Assembly (NCBI GenBank): GCA_036389795.1
Contig: DASVWD010000041.1
Location: 1-48,961, forward strand
Origin: Longimicrobium sp.
GTDB taxonomy: Bacteria > Gemmatimonadota > Gemmatimonadetes > Longimicrobiales > Longimicrobiaceae
DNA: 48,961 nt
Direction of reading: 5' to 3'
A program made the position numbers and the translations under genes. Position 1 is the first letter of the stretch; each line of letters opens with the position of its first letter. Of the stretch, positions 7,078-14,723 are shown piece after piece. The notes under the pieces are model-generated. The model was not told the DNA's origin, made no database searches, and saw only the letters and a program-made list of their open reading frames with translations.

Positions 7078-8364
7078 CTACAGCCGCACCCGCACGGCCT
7101 CCGCGTGCCCGTGCAGCCCCTCGGCCTCCGCCAGCCGGATCACGTCGCCCGCGTGGGCGCGCAGGCGCTCGCGCGAGTAGCCGATCAGGCTGGTGCGCTT
7201 CACGAAGTGGTACACGCCCAGCGGGCTGGCGAAGCGCGCCGTCCCGCCCGTCGGCAGCACGTGGTTGGGGCCCGCGAAGTAGTCGCCCATCGGCTCCGGC
7301 GAGTTGGGGCCCAGGAAGATCGCCCCCGCGTTGCGGATGCGCCCCGCCAGCGCCAGCGGCTCCGCCACCAGCAGCTCCAGGTGCTCCGGCGCCCGCAGGT
7401 CCGCCGCCTGCGCCGCCGCCTCGAGGTCGGGGACCACGACGATCGCCCCGTTCGCCTCCAGCGCCGCGCGCGCCACCTCGCGCCGCGGGTTCGCCCGCAG
7501 CAGGCGCTCGATCTCGGCGGGGACCGCCGCGGCCAGCGCCTCCGACGTCGTCACCAGCCAGGCGATGGCGTCGGGATCGTGCTCCGCCTGCCCGATCAGG
7601 TCCGCCGCCGCGTGCACCAGGTCCGCCGACTCGTCCGCGATCACCAGGATCTCCGACGGGCCCGCCACCATGTCGATGTCCACCCGCCCGAACACCTGGC
7701 GCTTGGCCTCGGCCACCCACTTGTTGCCGGGGCCCACGATCTTGTCCACGCGGGCGATGCTCTCGGTCCCGTGCGCCAGCGCCGCCACCGCCTGCGCCCC
7801 GCCGATGCGCAGCACCTCCGTCACCCCCGCCACGTGCGCCGCCGCCAGCACCACGTCGAGCACCACCCCGCCGGGCGCCGGCGACGCCATCGCGATCTCC
7901 TCCACGCCCGCCACCGCGGCCGGGATCGCGTTCATCAGCACCGACGACGGGTACGCCGCGCGCCCGCCGGGAACGTAGATCCCCACCCGCCGGAGCGGCG
8001 CCACCTTCTGCCCCAGCAGCGAGCCGTCGGGGAGCCAGTCCACGAAGCCGTGCTCGCGCTGCCGCTCGTGGAAGCTCCGGACGTTCTCCGCGGCGCGCTC
8101 CAGCGACTGCAGGAGCGCCGGGTCGATCGCCGCCGCGGCGCGCTCCAGCTCCTCCGTCCCGACGCGCAGCTGTGCGCCGGTGGAGACGTCCAGGTTGTCG
8201 AAGCGCCGCGTGTACTCCACCAGCGCCGCGTCCCCGCGCGCGGCCACGTCGGCCACGATGCGAGCCACCGCCTCGCGCAGCTCCGGGTCGTCGGTCGCGG
8301 CGGCCGCCGCCATCTCGCGCAGCTCGTCGAACGGCGGCGCGGCGCGCAGGGTGCGGATCTTCAT
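7078..8364 (-). CDS. hisD: Histidinol dehydrogenase
   Basis: A 428-residue enzyme, the usual length, oxidising L-histidinol to L-histidine in two NAD-dependent steps (last steps of histidine synthesis). The hallmark VDKIVGPGNKWV is at 207-218. The zinc ligand region GQAEHDP gives Gln259 and His262, APEHLE supplies catalytic Glu327-His328, and Asp361 and His420 fit the remaining zinc ligands. The ATG at 8364 begins the conserved N-terminus (MKIRTLR); the upstream frame is repeat sequence. It follows hisZ and hisG on the same strand but is separated from hisG by 469 bases of repeats, so it may have its own promoter. Confidence 0.97.
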   Translation of the reverse strand: MKIRTLRAAPPFDELREMAAAAATDDPELREAVARIVADVAARGDAALVEYTRRFDNLDVSTGAQLRVGTEELERAAAAIDPALLQSLERAAENVRSFHERQREHGFVDWLPDGSLLGQKVAPLRRVGIYVPGGRAAYPSSVLMNAIPAAVAGVEEIAMASPAPGGVVLDVVLAAAHVAGVTEVLRIGGAQAVAALAHGTESIARVDKIVGPGNKWVAEAKRQVFGRVDIDMVAGPSEILVIADESADLVHAAADLIGQAEHDPDAIAWLVTTSEALAAAVPAEIERLLRANPRREVARAALEANGAIVVVPDLEAAAQAADLRAPEHLELLVAEPLALAGRIRNAGAIFLGPNSPEPMGDYFAGPNHVLPTGGTARFASPLGVYHFVKRTSLIGYSRERLRAHAGDVIRLAEAEGLHGHAEAVRVRL

Positions 8365-8423
8365 CTCGGAAGTTCTGTCTCTCGTAACGGCGAACGGCCA
8401 ACGGCAACGGCGACCGCGGATCC

Positions 8424-8592
8424 GGGCGTGTCCCTCCGCTGCGCTCCGGGCCGGGCTGCGCGCGCCGTAGGGCACGAAACGACTGTGCCCAACGGCGCCG
8501 GGCCCCGGTCGTGCCAAACCCCCGGCACGCCCGTGTCCCGGCCCTCCGGGCGCGCATCCCTCACGCGGGGTTCGTCGCGCGAAGCGCCGGGT
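8424..8592. repeat. Family C element, copy 1
   Basis: About 170 bases starting GGGCGTGTCCCTCCGCTGCG, with a central pair of dyads, then TCCCGGCCCTCCGGGCGCGC and ATCCCTCACGCG, and ending GAAGCGCCGGG. The full-length sister copy is at 43251-43422 and a short form is at 31321-31385. It has no coding potential that I would accept. Confidence 0.75.
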
Positions 8593-8599
8593 CGCGAGC

Positions 8600-8680
8600 G
8601 GGTAAACCCGCCCGCTGGAACCACGGAAAGCCTCGCAAACCCCGCGAGGCTTCAACCGCCTCTCGCGCGGTTTTGTCGCG
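8600..8680. repeat. Family D repeat, copy 2
   Basis: The hairpin GCCTCGCAAACCCCGCGAGGC is followed by TTCAACCGCC and preceded by GGGTAAACCCGCCCGC. It lies between hisD and hisG. Confidence 0.6.
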
Positions 8681-8802
8681 CGCAGCGCCGAGGTGTTTCC
8701 CCTCTCCCGCAGTCTGGGAGAGGGGAGCGCGGCCCCTGGTCGTGAGGAACGAACGACCGGGGCCGCGCGGGGGAGAGGGCCCCGGCGGCTCCGCCGCCGG
8801 AC

Positions 8803-8837
8803 GGGCGAGGCCTGCCTCAGGCATGCCTCGCCCCTAC
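8803..8837. repeat. Short family B element, copy 3, overlapping the hisG stop
   Basis: Only the two ends remain, nearly head to head (GGGCGAGGCCTGCCTC, then GAGGCATGCCTCG-like sequence and CCCCTAC). On the minus strand its end reads GTAGGGGCG, and that TAG is the hisG stop codon. Confidence 0.75.
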
Positions 8838-9502
8838 GAGTCGCTTCCCGGCCCCTGTCCCCTGCGCTCCAGCGCCGCGGCCAGGTCCGCGATCAGCCGC
8901 TGGTGCTCCTCCAGGCGCAGCTTGTGGCTGGCGCGGTTCACGATCAGCCGCGCCGTCGAGGCGCCGATCTCCTCGAACACCACCAGGCCGTTCTCGTCCA
9001 GCGTGCGCCCCGTCTGCACCAGGTCCACGATCCAGTCCGAGAGCCCCAGGAGCGGCGCCAGCTCCACCGAGCCGGAGATGCGCACCAGCTCCACCTGCAC
9101 CCCGCGCCCCGCGAAGAAGCGCCGCGCCGACTCCACGTACTTGGTGGCCACCCGCGGCGTGCGCCCCCCCGGCAGCCCGGGGTACGGCGCGCCCCGGGGC
9201 CCCGCCACCGCCAGCCGGCACCCGCCGAAGCCCAGGTCCAGCGGCCGCAGCACGTCGGGCCCGGCCTCGTCCAGCACGTCGAGCCCCGCCACCCCCGCGT
9301 CGGCCACCCCGGCCTCCACGTAGACCGGCACGTCGCCGCTCTTCACCGGGAGGAACTCGAAGCGCCCGTCCGCCGACGGCAGGATCAGGCGCCGGGAGTC
9401 GCGCGCCGCCGGATCGAGCCCCGCGCCCATCGCCCCGAACAGCGCCAGCGCCTCCTCCATCATCCGCCCCTTGGGAAGGGCGATCCGCAGCGGCCGGCTC
9501 AT
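8834..9502 (-). CDS. hisG: ATP phosphoribosyltransferase, short form (HisG-S)
   Basis: A 222-residue catalytic subunit for the first step of histidine synthesis, joining ATP and PRPP. It starts MSRPLRIALPKGRMMEEALA, typical of HisG. The length is that of the short form, which lacks the C-terminal regulatory domain and needs HisZ; hisZ is directly upstream and overlaps by four bases (ATGA). The motif LVQTGRTLDENGL (about 161-173) is the conserved phosphoribosyl-binding loop. Feedback inhibition by histidine would act through HisZ. The TAG stop belongs to the end of a family B repeat, so the last residues (GPGSDS) may have been set by repeat insertion. Confidence 0.97.
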   Translation of the reverse strand: MSRPLRIALPKGRMMEEALALFGAMGAGLDPAARDSRRLILPSADGRFEFLPVKSGDVPVYVEAGVADAGVAGLDVLDEAGPDVLRPLDLGFGGCRLAVAGPRGAPYPGLPGGRTPRVATKYVESARRFFAGRGVQVELVRISGSVELAPLLGLSDWIVDLVQTGRTLDENGLVVFEEIGASTARLIVNRASHKLRLEEHQRLIADLAAALERRGQGPGSDS

Positions 9503-10479
9503 CCCTCCTCCGCGAGCAGGTCGGCCAGCGCGTCGGTCTCCAGCGCGAACCCCACCGCCGGCCGGTCCAGCCCGTACAGCGCCAGCAGTCCGTCGTAGCG
9601 CCCGCCGAAGCCCACCGCACGCCCGACCCCCGCCACGAACACCTCGAACTGGATCCCCGTGTAGTAGCCCAGCCCGCGGATCTCGCCCAGGTCGTACACC
9701 ACGCGCGAGCGCTCCTCGGGGGTGAGCAGCGCGTCCACCGCCGCGAGCCGCCCGATCGCCTCCTCGGCCTCGGGCGCGGACGCCAGCGAGCGCGCCCGCT
9801 GCAGCACGCCGCCCCGGCCGATCAGCTCCGGGAGCTCCACCAGCGCGCGCGCCGCCGCCGCCGGGGCGTCCGCCTGCCGCGCGATCGCCGCCAGCGCCGC
9901 GCGGTCCTTGCGGTCGATGGCCGCGCGCAGCGCCTCCGCCGCCGCGGGCTCCAGCCCCGCGAAGAGCGGACGGACGAAGCGGATGTCGCCCAGGTTGATC
10001 TGGAACTCGCTCAGGCCCAGCGCGCGCAGCAGCGACAGCACCAGCCGGAGCGCCTCCACGTCGGCCTCGGCGCCCGCGTCGCCGATCAGCTCCGCGCCCA
10101 GCTGGAAGAGCTCGCGCCGGCGCCCGCCGCCCTCCGGCTCCTGGCGGTAGACCTTCCCCGCGTAGCTCAGCCGGAGCGGCAGGGGCGCCGAGGCCAGCCG
10201 CGTGGCCACCACGCGCGCGATCGCCGAGGTGAAGTCGGCGCGCAGGGCCACCAGCCGCCCGTCGCGGTCCACGAAGCGGATGAGGCGCGCGGCCAGCTCG
10301 GGCCCGGCGCTGGTGGTGAACACCTCCTCGTACTCGAAGGTGGGGGGGATCACCTCCTGGTAGCCGTGCGCCTCGGCCAGCCCGAACCAGGCGCCCTGGA
10401 TGCGGCGCCGCCGGCGGACGTCGCCCGCCAGCAGGTCCTGCGAGCCCGGCGGCACGTGCGAGATGCGGGGGGTCGGCAT
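9499..10479 (-). CDS. hisZ: ATP phosphoribosyltransferase regulatory subunit HisZ
   Basis: A 326-residue HisRS-like protein without tRNA-charging function in this family. It activates HisG-S and carries histidine feedback control. It starts MPTPRISHVPPGSQDLL, and the class II synthetase-like core follows (ADFTSAIARVVATRL, KVYRQEPEGGG, LGYYTGIQFEVF, GFGGRYDGLL). The ATG at 10479 is preferred over an upstream start at 10515 because a promoter (TTGCCG-N17-TATCTT) ends only seven bases before it, which would leave the message leaderless. It overlaps hisG by four bases, so the two are translationally coupled. Confidence 0.95.
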   Translation of the reverse strand: MPTPRISHVPPGSQDLLAGDVRRRRRIQGAWFGLAEAHGYQEVIPPTFEYEEVFTTSAGPELAARLIRFVDRDGRLVALRADFTSAIARVVATRLASAPLPLRLSYAGKVYRQEPEGGGRRRELFQLGAELIGDAGAEADVEALRLVLSLLRALGLSEFQINLGDIRFVRPLFAGLEPAAAEALRAAIDRKDRAALAAIARQADAPAAAARALVELPELIGRGGVLQRARSLASAPEAEEAIGRLAAVDALLTPEERSRVVYDLGEIRGLGYYTGIQFEVFVAGVGRAVGFGGRYDGLLALYGLDRPAVGFALETDALADLLAEEG

Positions 10480-10486
10480 GCGCGGG

Positions 10487-10515
10487 AAGATATCGGCCCC
10501 GTCCGGGCCCGGCAA
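10487..10515 (-). promoter_or_regulatory. hisZ-hisG promoter, predicted leaderless
   Basis: On the minus strand, TTGCCG (10515-10510), a 17-base spacer and TATCTT (10492-10487). Only seven bases separate the -10 from the ATG at 10479, so transcription should begin at or next to the start codon. Confidence 0.55.
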
Positions 10516-10636
10516 CGCGGATGCGGCACAAGTGCCTATGAGTACGGAGCTTACGTATCAGGCACGCGGATTGCCTCTCATCTGTGACGAGAGTGCGCTG
10601 TACTCAACTGTTCACCCCTGACAGGGGGAGGGAATC

Positions 10637-10795
10637 GTGGACCTGATCCTCATCATCGGCATCGTGCTGCTGGTCCTGGCGCTGCTCGGCTTCACCGGCG
10701 TGTTCGCCGCGCTGAAGAGCATCGCCGTGTTCCTGCTGATCATCGCGGTCATCGTGATCGCGTGGCGGATCATCACCGGCCGCCGTCCGGTCTGA
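10637..10795 (+). CDS. Small membrane protein (DUF1328-like)
   Basis: A 52-residue hydrophobic protein translated from GTG ([20 protein letters not shown], then [14 protein letters not shown], ending IITGRRPV). There are two membrane helices around a [13 protein letters not shown] hinge, which resembles the short DUF1328/YtjA-type membrane proteins; this is a resemblance, not a firm match. GGGGGAGGGA sits just upstream of the GTG. It is divergent from hisZ and convergent with otsB, and ends at a strong hairpin. The function is unknown; small proteins of this kind are often stress-induced. Confidence 0.75.
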   Translation: MDLILIIGIVLLVLALLGFTGVFAALKSIAVFLLIIAVIVIAWRIITGRRPV

Positions 10796-10820
10796 CGCCG
10801 CGAGCGCCATCGGCAGGCGC

Positions 10821-10848
10821 GCGGGGGCCCTCACCCGGGGGCCCCCGC
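10821..10848. terminator. Bidirectional terminator between the membrane peptide gene and otsB
   Basis: The arms GCGGGGGCCC (10821-10830) and GGGCCCCCGC (10839-10848) overlap the last codons of the convergent otsB. On the plus strand the hairpin is followed by TCGCGTTT. Confidence 0.6.
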
Positions 10849-11664
10849 GTCGCGTTTCGCCCAGGCCCCCCCGCCCTCCCCCGCCTCCGCCAGCGCCGCG
10901 AACAGCTCGCCCACCTCCGCCGGCTCGCGGAGGTACGAGCTCGCCGCCGAGTCCTCGGGCGGGTGCTCGGCGACCAGCACGCCCTCGCCGGAGCCGCGGT
11001 CGCGCAGCGCGCGGAAGGCGTCCTCGTCGGTGCGGTCGTCGCCCAGGTAGAGGACCGCCGCGCCGGCGGGCGGGCGCATCTGGTCCAGCAGGAAGAGCAC
11101 GGCCCTCCCCTTGTCCCAGTCCACCGGCGGGCGCACCTCCAGCACCTGCTTCCCCGTGGTCATCCGGAGCCCCAGGAGCGCGGCCGTGCCGGCCACCGCC
11201 TGCGTCAGGGCGCCCAGGCGCTCGCGCGGCGCCAGGCGGAAGTGCACGCTGAGCGTCAGCTCCTTGTCTTCCACGAACGCGCCGGGGACCTGCGCCACCA
11301 GCGGCGCCAGCCGGCGGACGGCCTCCTCGAGCCGCGGGCGCGCCGCGGCCGCCTCGGGGTGCACGCGGTCGACGCCGGGGCCGTGGATCTCCATCCCGTG
11401 GTTCCCCGCGTAGGCGATGCCGGGGATCGCCGCGCGCTCGCGCACGTCGGCCAGCCCGCGCCCGCTCACCACGGCCACCTCCACGCCCGGCATCGCCATC
11501 AGCCGCTCCAGCGCGCGGCGGGTGGCCCCGGGCATGGCGGCCAGCTCCGGGCGGTCGACGATGGGAGCCAGGGTGCCGTCGAAGTCGAGCAGCAGCACCA
11601 GCCGGCCCGTCCGCCTCCAGGCGTCGGCCCAGCGCGGCACCCGCTCCAGCGCGTGGGGCAGCAT
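10831..11664 (-). CDS. otsB: Trehalose-6-phosphate phosphatase
   Basis: A 277-residue HAD-superfamily enzyme that removes phosphate from trehalose 6-phosphate. Motif I is [12 protein letters not shown] (Asp27, Asp29), motif II lies in [15 protein letters not shown] is a family signature, and motif IV is [12 protein letters not shown]. The ATG at 11664 is chosen because residues upstream of it are encoded by the tandem GAAGTGCGAAGTGC repeat. No trehalose-phosphate synthase gene is in the window. It is divergent from hisIE across a 183-base spacer with inverted direct-repeat clusters, and a promoter is visible about 103 bases upstream. Confidence 0.93.
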   Translation of the reverse strand: MLPHALERVPRWADAWRRTGRLVLLLDFDGTLAPIVDRPELAAMPGATRRALERLMAMPGVEVAVVSGRGLADVRERAAIPGIAYAGNHGMEIHGPGVDRVHPEAAAARPRLEEAVRRLAPLVAQVPGAFVEDKELTLSVHFRLAPRERLGALTQAVAGTAALLGLRMTTGKQVLEVRPPVDWDKGRAVLFLLDQMRPPAGAAVLYLGDDRTDEDAFRALRDRGSGEGVLVAEHPPEDSAASSYLREPAEVGELFAALAEAGEGGGAWAKRDAGAPG

Positions 11665-11679
11665 CGGTCTTTCCAGTGC

Positions 11680-11706
11680 GAAGTGCGAGGTGCGAAGTGC
11701 GAACAC
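11680..11706. repeat. Family E short tandem repeats (GTGCGAA), otsB side
   Basis: Three imperfect copies of GTGCGAAGT/GTGCGAGGT lie just upstream of otsB. An oppositely oriented cluster stands at 11807-11840 before hisIE, giving an inverted pair. Confidence 0.7.
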
Positions 11707-11767
11707 CGAGGTCGGAAGGCGGCACGGTTGCCTCCGTCACGCGCCGCCGCTTACGTTGCGCGGCGGG

Positions 11768-11796
11768 AAGCTACGCGCGGAGCCCGGATTCCGCAC
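11768..11796 (-). promoter_or_regulatory. otsB promoter
   Basis: On the minus strand, GTGCGG (11796-11791), a 17-base spacer and TAGCTT (11773-11768). The -10 is identical to those of the sigma factor and tricorn-like genes. Confidence 0.45.
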
Positions 11797-11806
11797 GTCC
11801 CCTCTG

Positions 11807-11840
11807 AAATCGCACTTCGCACTTCGCACTTCGCACTTTT
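11807..11840. repeat. Family E short tandem repeats (ACTTCGC), hisIE side
   Basis: About four copies of GCACTTC run up to eight bases before the hisIE start codon. They are the reverse complement of the 11680-11706 cluster; relatives sit at about 31291 and 43228. Confidence 0.75.
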
Positions 11841-11847
11841 CCGACGG

Positions 11848-12531
11848 ATGTCCTGGATCGACGAAGTGAAGCTCGACGAGCGCGGCCTGGTCCCCGTCGT
11901 GGCGCAGGACGCGCGCACCGGCGAGGTGCTGATGCTGGCCTGGGCCAGCGCCGAGGCGCTGCGGCTGACCGCGGAGTCCGGGCGGGCGCACTACTGGAGC
12001 CGCTCGCGCGGCGAGCTGTGGAAGAAGGGGGAGACGAGCGGGAACGCGCAGGAGGTGGTGGAAGTGCGGCTGGACTGCGACGGCGACGCCGTGCTCTACC
12101 GCGTCCGCCAGACGGGCCCGGCCTGCCACACCGGCGAGCGGAGCTGCTTCTTCCGCGCGGCCGGGGCCGACGGGCTGTCCCGGGCCGCCGACCCGCGCCC
12201 CGTGCTCGCCCGCGTCGAGGAGATCGTGGCCGCGCGCGACGCCGGGCGGCCGGAGGGGTCGTACACCACCTACCTCTTCCAGCAGGGGGTCGACAAGATC
12301 CTGAAGAAGGTGGGCGAAGAGGCGGCGGAGACGATCATCGCCGCCAAGAACGAGGGCGTGGAGCAGCTCCGCTCCGAGTCCGCCGACCTGCTCTACCACC
12401 TGCTGGTGCTCTGGCGCGCGAAGGGGCTGGCGCTCGACGACCTCTGGGCCGAGCTGGACCGCCGCTTCGGCCAGGCCCCCCGCCCCGGCGCGGCCGACCC
12501 GGTAGAGCGGCGCTCGTCGGAGGTGGGGTAG
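11848..12531 (+). CDS. hisIE: Bifunctional phosphoribosyl-AMP cyclohydrolase / phosphoribosyl-ATP pyrophosphatase
   Basis: A 227-residue fusion for steps two and three of histidine synthesis. The HisI domain (about 1-110) has [19 protein letters not shown] and Cys77, Cys93 and Cys100 as zinc-site residues. The HisE domain (about 118-205) has [20 protein letters not shown] then [11 protein letters not shown], the metal-binding Glu-rich helix. The ATG at 11848 gives the standard [15 protein letters not shown] start. The start codon directly follows the ACTTCGC repeat cluster, and no clear ribosome site is present. A weak TTGCCT-N17-TTACGT promoter lies about 90 bases upstream. It is separated from hisZGD by otsB. 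Confidence 0.95.
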   Translation: MSWIDEVKLDERGLVPVVAQDARTGEVLMLAWASAEALRLTAESGRAHYWSRSRGELWKKGETSGNAQEVVEVRLDCDGDAVLYRVRQTGPACHTGERSCFFRAAGADGLSRAADPRPVLARVEEIVAARDAGRPEGSYTTYLFQQGVDKILKKVGEEAAETIIAAKNEGVEQLRSESADLLYHLLVLWRAKGLALDDLWAELDRRFGQAPRPGAADPVERRSSEVG

Positions 12532-12577
12532 ACGGTCCGCCGCGAGCGGCCGGGCGGGAATCAACGCGATGTGTTTC

Positions 12578-12679
12578 GTAGGGGCGAGCATGCGAGTCCG
12601 AGCACAGGCGGCATCGGCGCAAGAGGCCGTCTTCCGCGCACGGGCTGGCTTCCTCGATCGAGGCATGCCTCGCCCCTAC
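12578..12679. repeat. Family B element, copy 4
   Basis: A 102-base element in the opposite orientation to copies 2 and 5: it starts GTAGGGGCGAGCATGCGAGT and ends GAGGCATGCCTCGCCCCTAC. Confidence 0.85.
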
Positions 12680-12688
12680 GAATCATGA

Positions 12689-12738
12689 AGCCTCGCCGGC
12701 CATCCCGCACTCCGCGGGTTCGGCCGGCGAGGCTTTCG
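12689..12738. terminator. Terminator downstream of hisIE
   Basis: AGCCTCGCCGGCC pairs with GGCCGGCGAGGCT and is followed by TTCGG. It lies between the convergent hisIE and the 12761-13249 gene. Confidence 0.6.
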
Positions 12739-12760
12739 GCTGCCGCCGCTCCGGGATCTT

Positions 12761-13249
12761 TCAGCGCGCGGCGGCGGCGGCTCCCCGGGCGAAGGCGGCG
12801 TCGAGGATCATCTCCTCCTCGCCGGGGTCGCGCCAGCCGTCGTTGAGGGGCTCGCCCCACTCCACCCCCCGGCCGGTCACCGTGAAGGGCTGCATCCAGA
12901 AGAGCCGCGTCCCGTACTTGCAGCGCACCTCGGCGATCAGCACCGGCCCGTCGTCCATCTCGGCCTCCAGGGCCAGCATGAGGCAGTCGGGCTTCTTGGT
13001 CTCGGCGTAGCGCGCGATGATGCCGGAGAGCACCTCGGGCGAGAGGCCCCCGAAGCGGTCGGGGACCGGGATGTTCAGCGTGCGGAACTCGGGGGTGGCG
13101 TGGCCGGGGCGCTCGTGGACGCTGCGAAGGCGCGGCGGGGTGTCCGACCCATCCATCTTGGCCCTGCCGACGTCGCTGCGGACCTCCTCCAGAAGGCGCG
13201 TGGCGAAGCTCAGCACGCGCTCCATCTGCATGATCTTGCTTCGCGGCAC
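12761..13249 (-). CDS. Hypothetical protein
   Basis: A 162-residue soluble protein. A GTG at 13249 preceded by CAGGAGAGC is chosen as the start (MPRSKIMQMERVLSFATRLL); Met codons at positions 7 and 9 are alternatives. The N-terminal 35 residues look helical and basic. The middle and C-terminal parts alternate beta strands (CLMLALEAEMDDGPVLIAEV, KYGTRLFWMQPFTVTGRG). There is no signal peptide, membrane segment or recognised motif. It stands alone, with the HNH nuclease gene 263 bases upstream on the same strand. The interval 13250-13512 shows nothing else. Confidence 0.7.
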   Translation of the reverse strand: MPRSKIMQMERVLSFATRLLEEVRSDVGRAKMDGSDTPPRLRSVHERPGHATPEFRTLNIPVPDRFGGLSPEVLSGIIARYAETKKPDCLMLALEAEMDDGPVLIAEVRCKYGTRLFWMQPFTVTGRGVEWGEPLNDGWRDPGEEEMILDAAFARGAAAAAR

Positions 13250-13512
13250 TGCGCTCTCCTGCTGCTGCACTTCAGGTCGGAATCGACGCGAGCCCCGCGC
13301 GCTACCACGCGCCGCCCACCCGCGGAAGCCCACATGCAAACCGGACGCCATGAGCCGCCGCTCAGCCGCCCATGCATCGATCGTTCCCATCCGTTTCCCG
13401 TGCTGTAAGTCATTGTTCAACAGAGACCTGCGCGATTTGCAACGAAAGGGATGCCCGCCCCGGCCGCCGATCGGGAGACGTGAACTGATGTTGGGCACGA
13501 TGGGCGGCGGGG

Positions 13513-13869
13513 TCAGCTCCGGGCGGCCTCCTGCACGGCGCGGCGCAGTCGGGGCCAGACGGCGGTGGCGTAGCGGAGGAAGTTGGCGCGCTCGTCGGGG
13601 TTCTCGGCGAGCCAGGCCCAGGCGGGGAGGTTGCCCTTCTTCGTGTTGCAGGCCTTGCAGGCGGTGACCAGGTTGCCGTCGGAGTTGTCGCCGCCGCGCA
13701 TGCGAGGCTGCACGTGGTCCAGCGACAGCAGTTCCACCGGGTAGAGCCCCGCGCAGTACACGCAGCGGAACCCGTCCCGCGCGAAGATGCGGTCCCGCAC
13801 CGAAAGGAAGTCGTCGGACAAGGGCTGTGCTCGGTGGATGGTCGGCGTCCGGCTCGTCGGGCGCCGCAT
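13513..13869 (-). CDS. HNH endonuclease
   Basis: A 118-residue nuclease of the HNH/McrA type. CVYCAG (around residue 38) and CKACNTKKGN form the two Cys pairs that bind zinc. LLSLDHVQPRMRGG holds the catalytic His, with the Asn in SDGNLVTACKACN. It cuts DNA, but its natural role (restriction, mobile DNA or housekeeping) cannot be told from sequence. The ATG at 13869 is the first in-frame start beyond repeat sequence; a start nearer QPLSDDFLSVRDRIF is possible. No methyltransferase or phage gene is adjacent. Confidence 0.85.
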   Translation of the reverse strand: MRRPTSRTPTIHRAQPLSDDFLSVRDRIFARDGFRCVYCAGLYPVELLSLDHVQPRMRGGDNSDGNLVTACKACNTKKGNLPAWAWLAENPDERANFLRYATAVWPRLRRAVQEAARS

Positions 13870-13902
13870 GCCGCCGATGCCGGCCGGGGTTCCTCGCCGA
13901 AG

Positions 13903-13960
13903 GCGGCTGAAGCCGCGGCAACAACGGCAGAAAGCCTCGCAAACCCCGCGAGGCTTCAAT
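13903..13960. repeat. Family D repeat, copy 3
   Basis: GGCGGCTGAAGCCGCGGCAA is followed by GCCTCGCAAACCCCGCGAGGC, the inverse orientation of copy 1. Confidence 0.65.
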
Positions 13961-13978
13961 TCAACCGCGAACATCCCC

Positions 13979-14073
13979 GACACCACACCGGGACCGGTCG
14001 CAGCGCGCGGATCTCCTCGCGGGAGTCCGCGCAGGCGGACTTCGTGTGGTCGTTGCAGCGAATTCATTCGCCC
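13979..14073. repeat. Family D-related repeat, copy 4 (AGTCCGCGCAGGCGGACT type)
   Basis: The hairpin AGTCCGCGCAGGCGGACTT is followed by CGTGTGGTCGTTGCAGCGAA and TTCATTCGCCCG. It is nearly identical to 14581-14680; the two flank the META lipoprotein gene in the same direction. Confidence 0.75.
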
Positions 14074-14078
14074 GGCGC

Positions 14079-14558
14079 CTACCTGCCGGACTGCGCCACG
14101 AACCGCGCGACCGGCCCGGCTTCGCCGGCGAGGACGAGCGTGTCGGCGGTGATGCGCCAGGTGCGCGTGTCGCCGAGCGCCTGGAGGAACGCGGCCTCCT
14201 GGCGGTTCATCTCCGGGTCCACGCACGCGCGGCGGGTCGAGGCGAGCGGGCCGAGGCGCAGCGACTGCCCGCTCAGCTCGTAGGGGCCGAAGAAGCGATT
14301 GCACCCGGCGTTGCCGCCCGCCTGCTTCTGCGCCGGGTCGAGCCGCAGGTCCGGCCCGGCGGCGTCCGCGGAGGCGCGCACCGGTCGGCCGCCGAGCTCG
14401 AGCAGTTTCCAATCGGTGTTCTCCAGCGGCGCGCCCGGCACCGGCCCCGCGGCGGCGCCGCCCGACGCCTCCGGCTGCCCCCCGGGAACGCCGGGCGAGG
14501 TGCAGCCGGCGGCGAACGCGAGCACGAGAGTGAAAAACCGAGTGGCCGGCCTGTGCAT
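14079..14558 (-). CDS. META domain lipoprotein (HslJ-like)
   Basis: A 159-residue lipoprotein. The signal is MHRPATRFFTLVLAFAAGC with lipid-modified Cys19. A Gly/Pro-rich linker precedes one META domain: NTDWKLLELGGRPV, then GGNAGCNRFFGPYEL (the family's G-C-N-x-F motif), LGPLASTRRACVDPEMN and a terminal beta strand. The META family includes heat-inducible HslJ, and its role is poorly known, perhaps in envelope stress. AAGGAGAGGG lies at good distance before the ATG. Similar D-type repeats bound the gene on both sides, which could have helped it move as a cassette. Confidence 0.9.
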   Translation of the reverse strand: MHRPATRFFTLVLAFAAGCTSPGVPGGQPEASGGAAAGPVPGAPLENTDWKLLELGGRPVRASADAAGPDLRLDPAQKQAGGNAGCNRFFGPYELSGQSLRLGPLASTRRACVDPEMNRQEAAFLQALGDTRTWRITADTLVLAGEAGPVARFVAQSGR

Positions 14559-14580
14559 ATCCCTCTCCTTCGTGCGAGTT

Positions 14581-14680
14581 GTCGACACCGCACCGGGGCG
14601 CGTCGGAGCGCGCGGATCCTCGCGCGGGAGTCCGCGCAGGCGGACTTCGTGTAGTTGTTGCCGCGAATTCATTCGCCCGT
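14581..14680. repeat. Family D-related repeat, copy 5
   Basis: The near-duplicate of 13979-14073: CACCGCACCGGG, GCGCGGATCC, then GAGTCCGCGCAGGCGGACTT and TTGTTGCCGCGAATTCATTC. A CCCCGGCAT tandem follows to about 14710. Confidence 0.75.
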
Positions 14681-14723
14681 CATCCCCGGCATCCCCCGGC
14701 ATCCCCGGCCTGCACCGCGAGGC

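Noticed and set aside
11680-11840. Possible CRISPR-like array of ACTTCGC repeats
   Set aside because: Units are 7-9 bases in tandem without unique spacers, and no cas genes are nearby.
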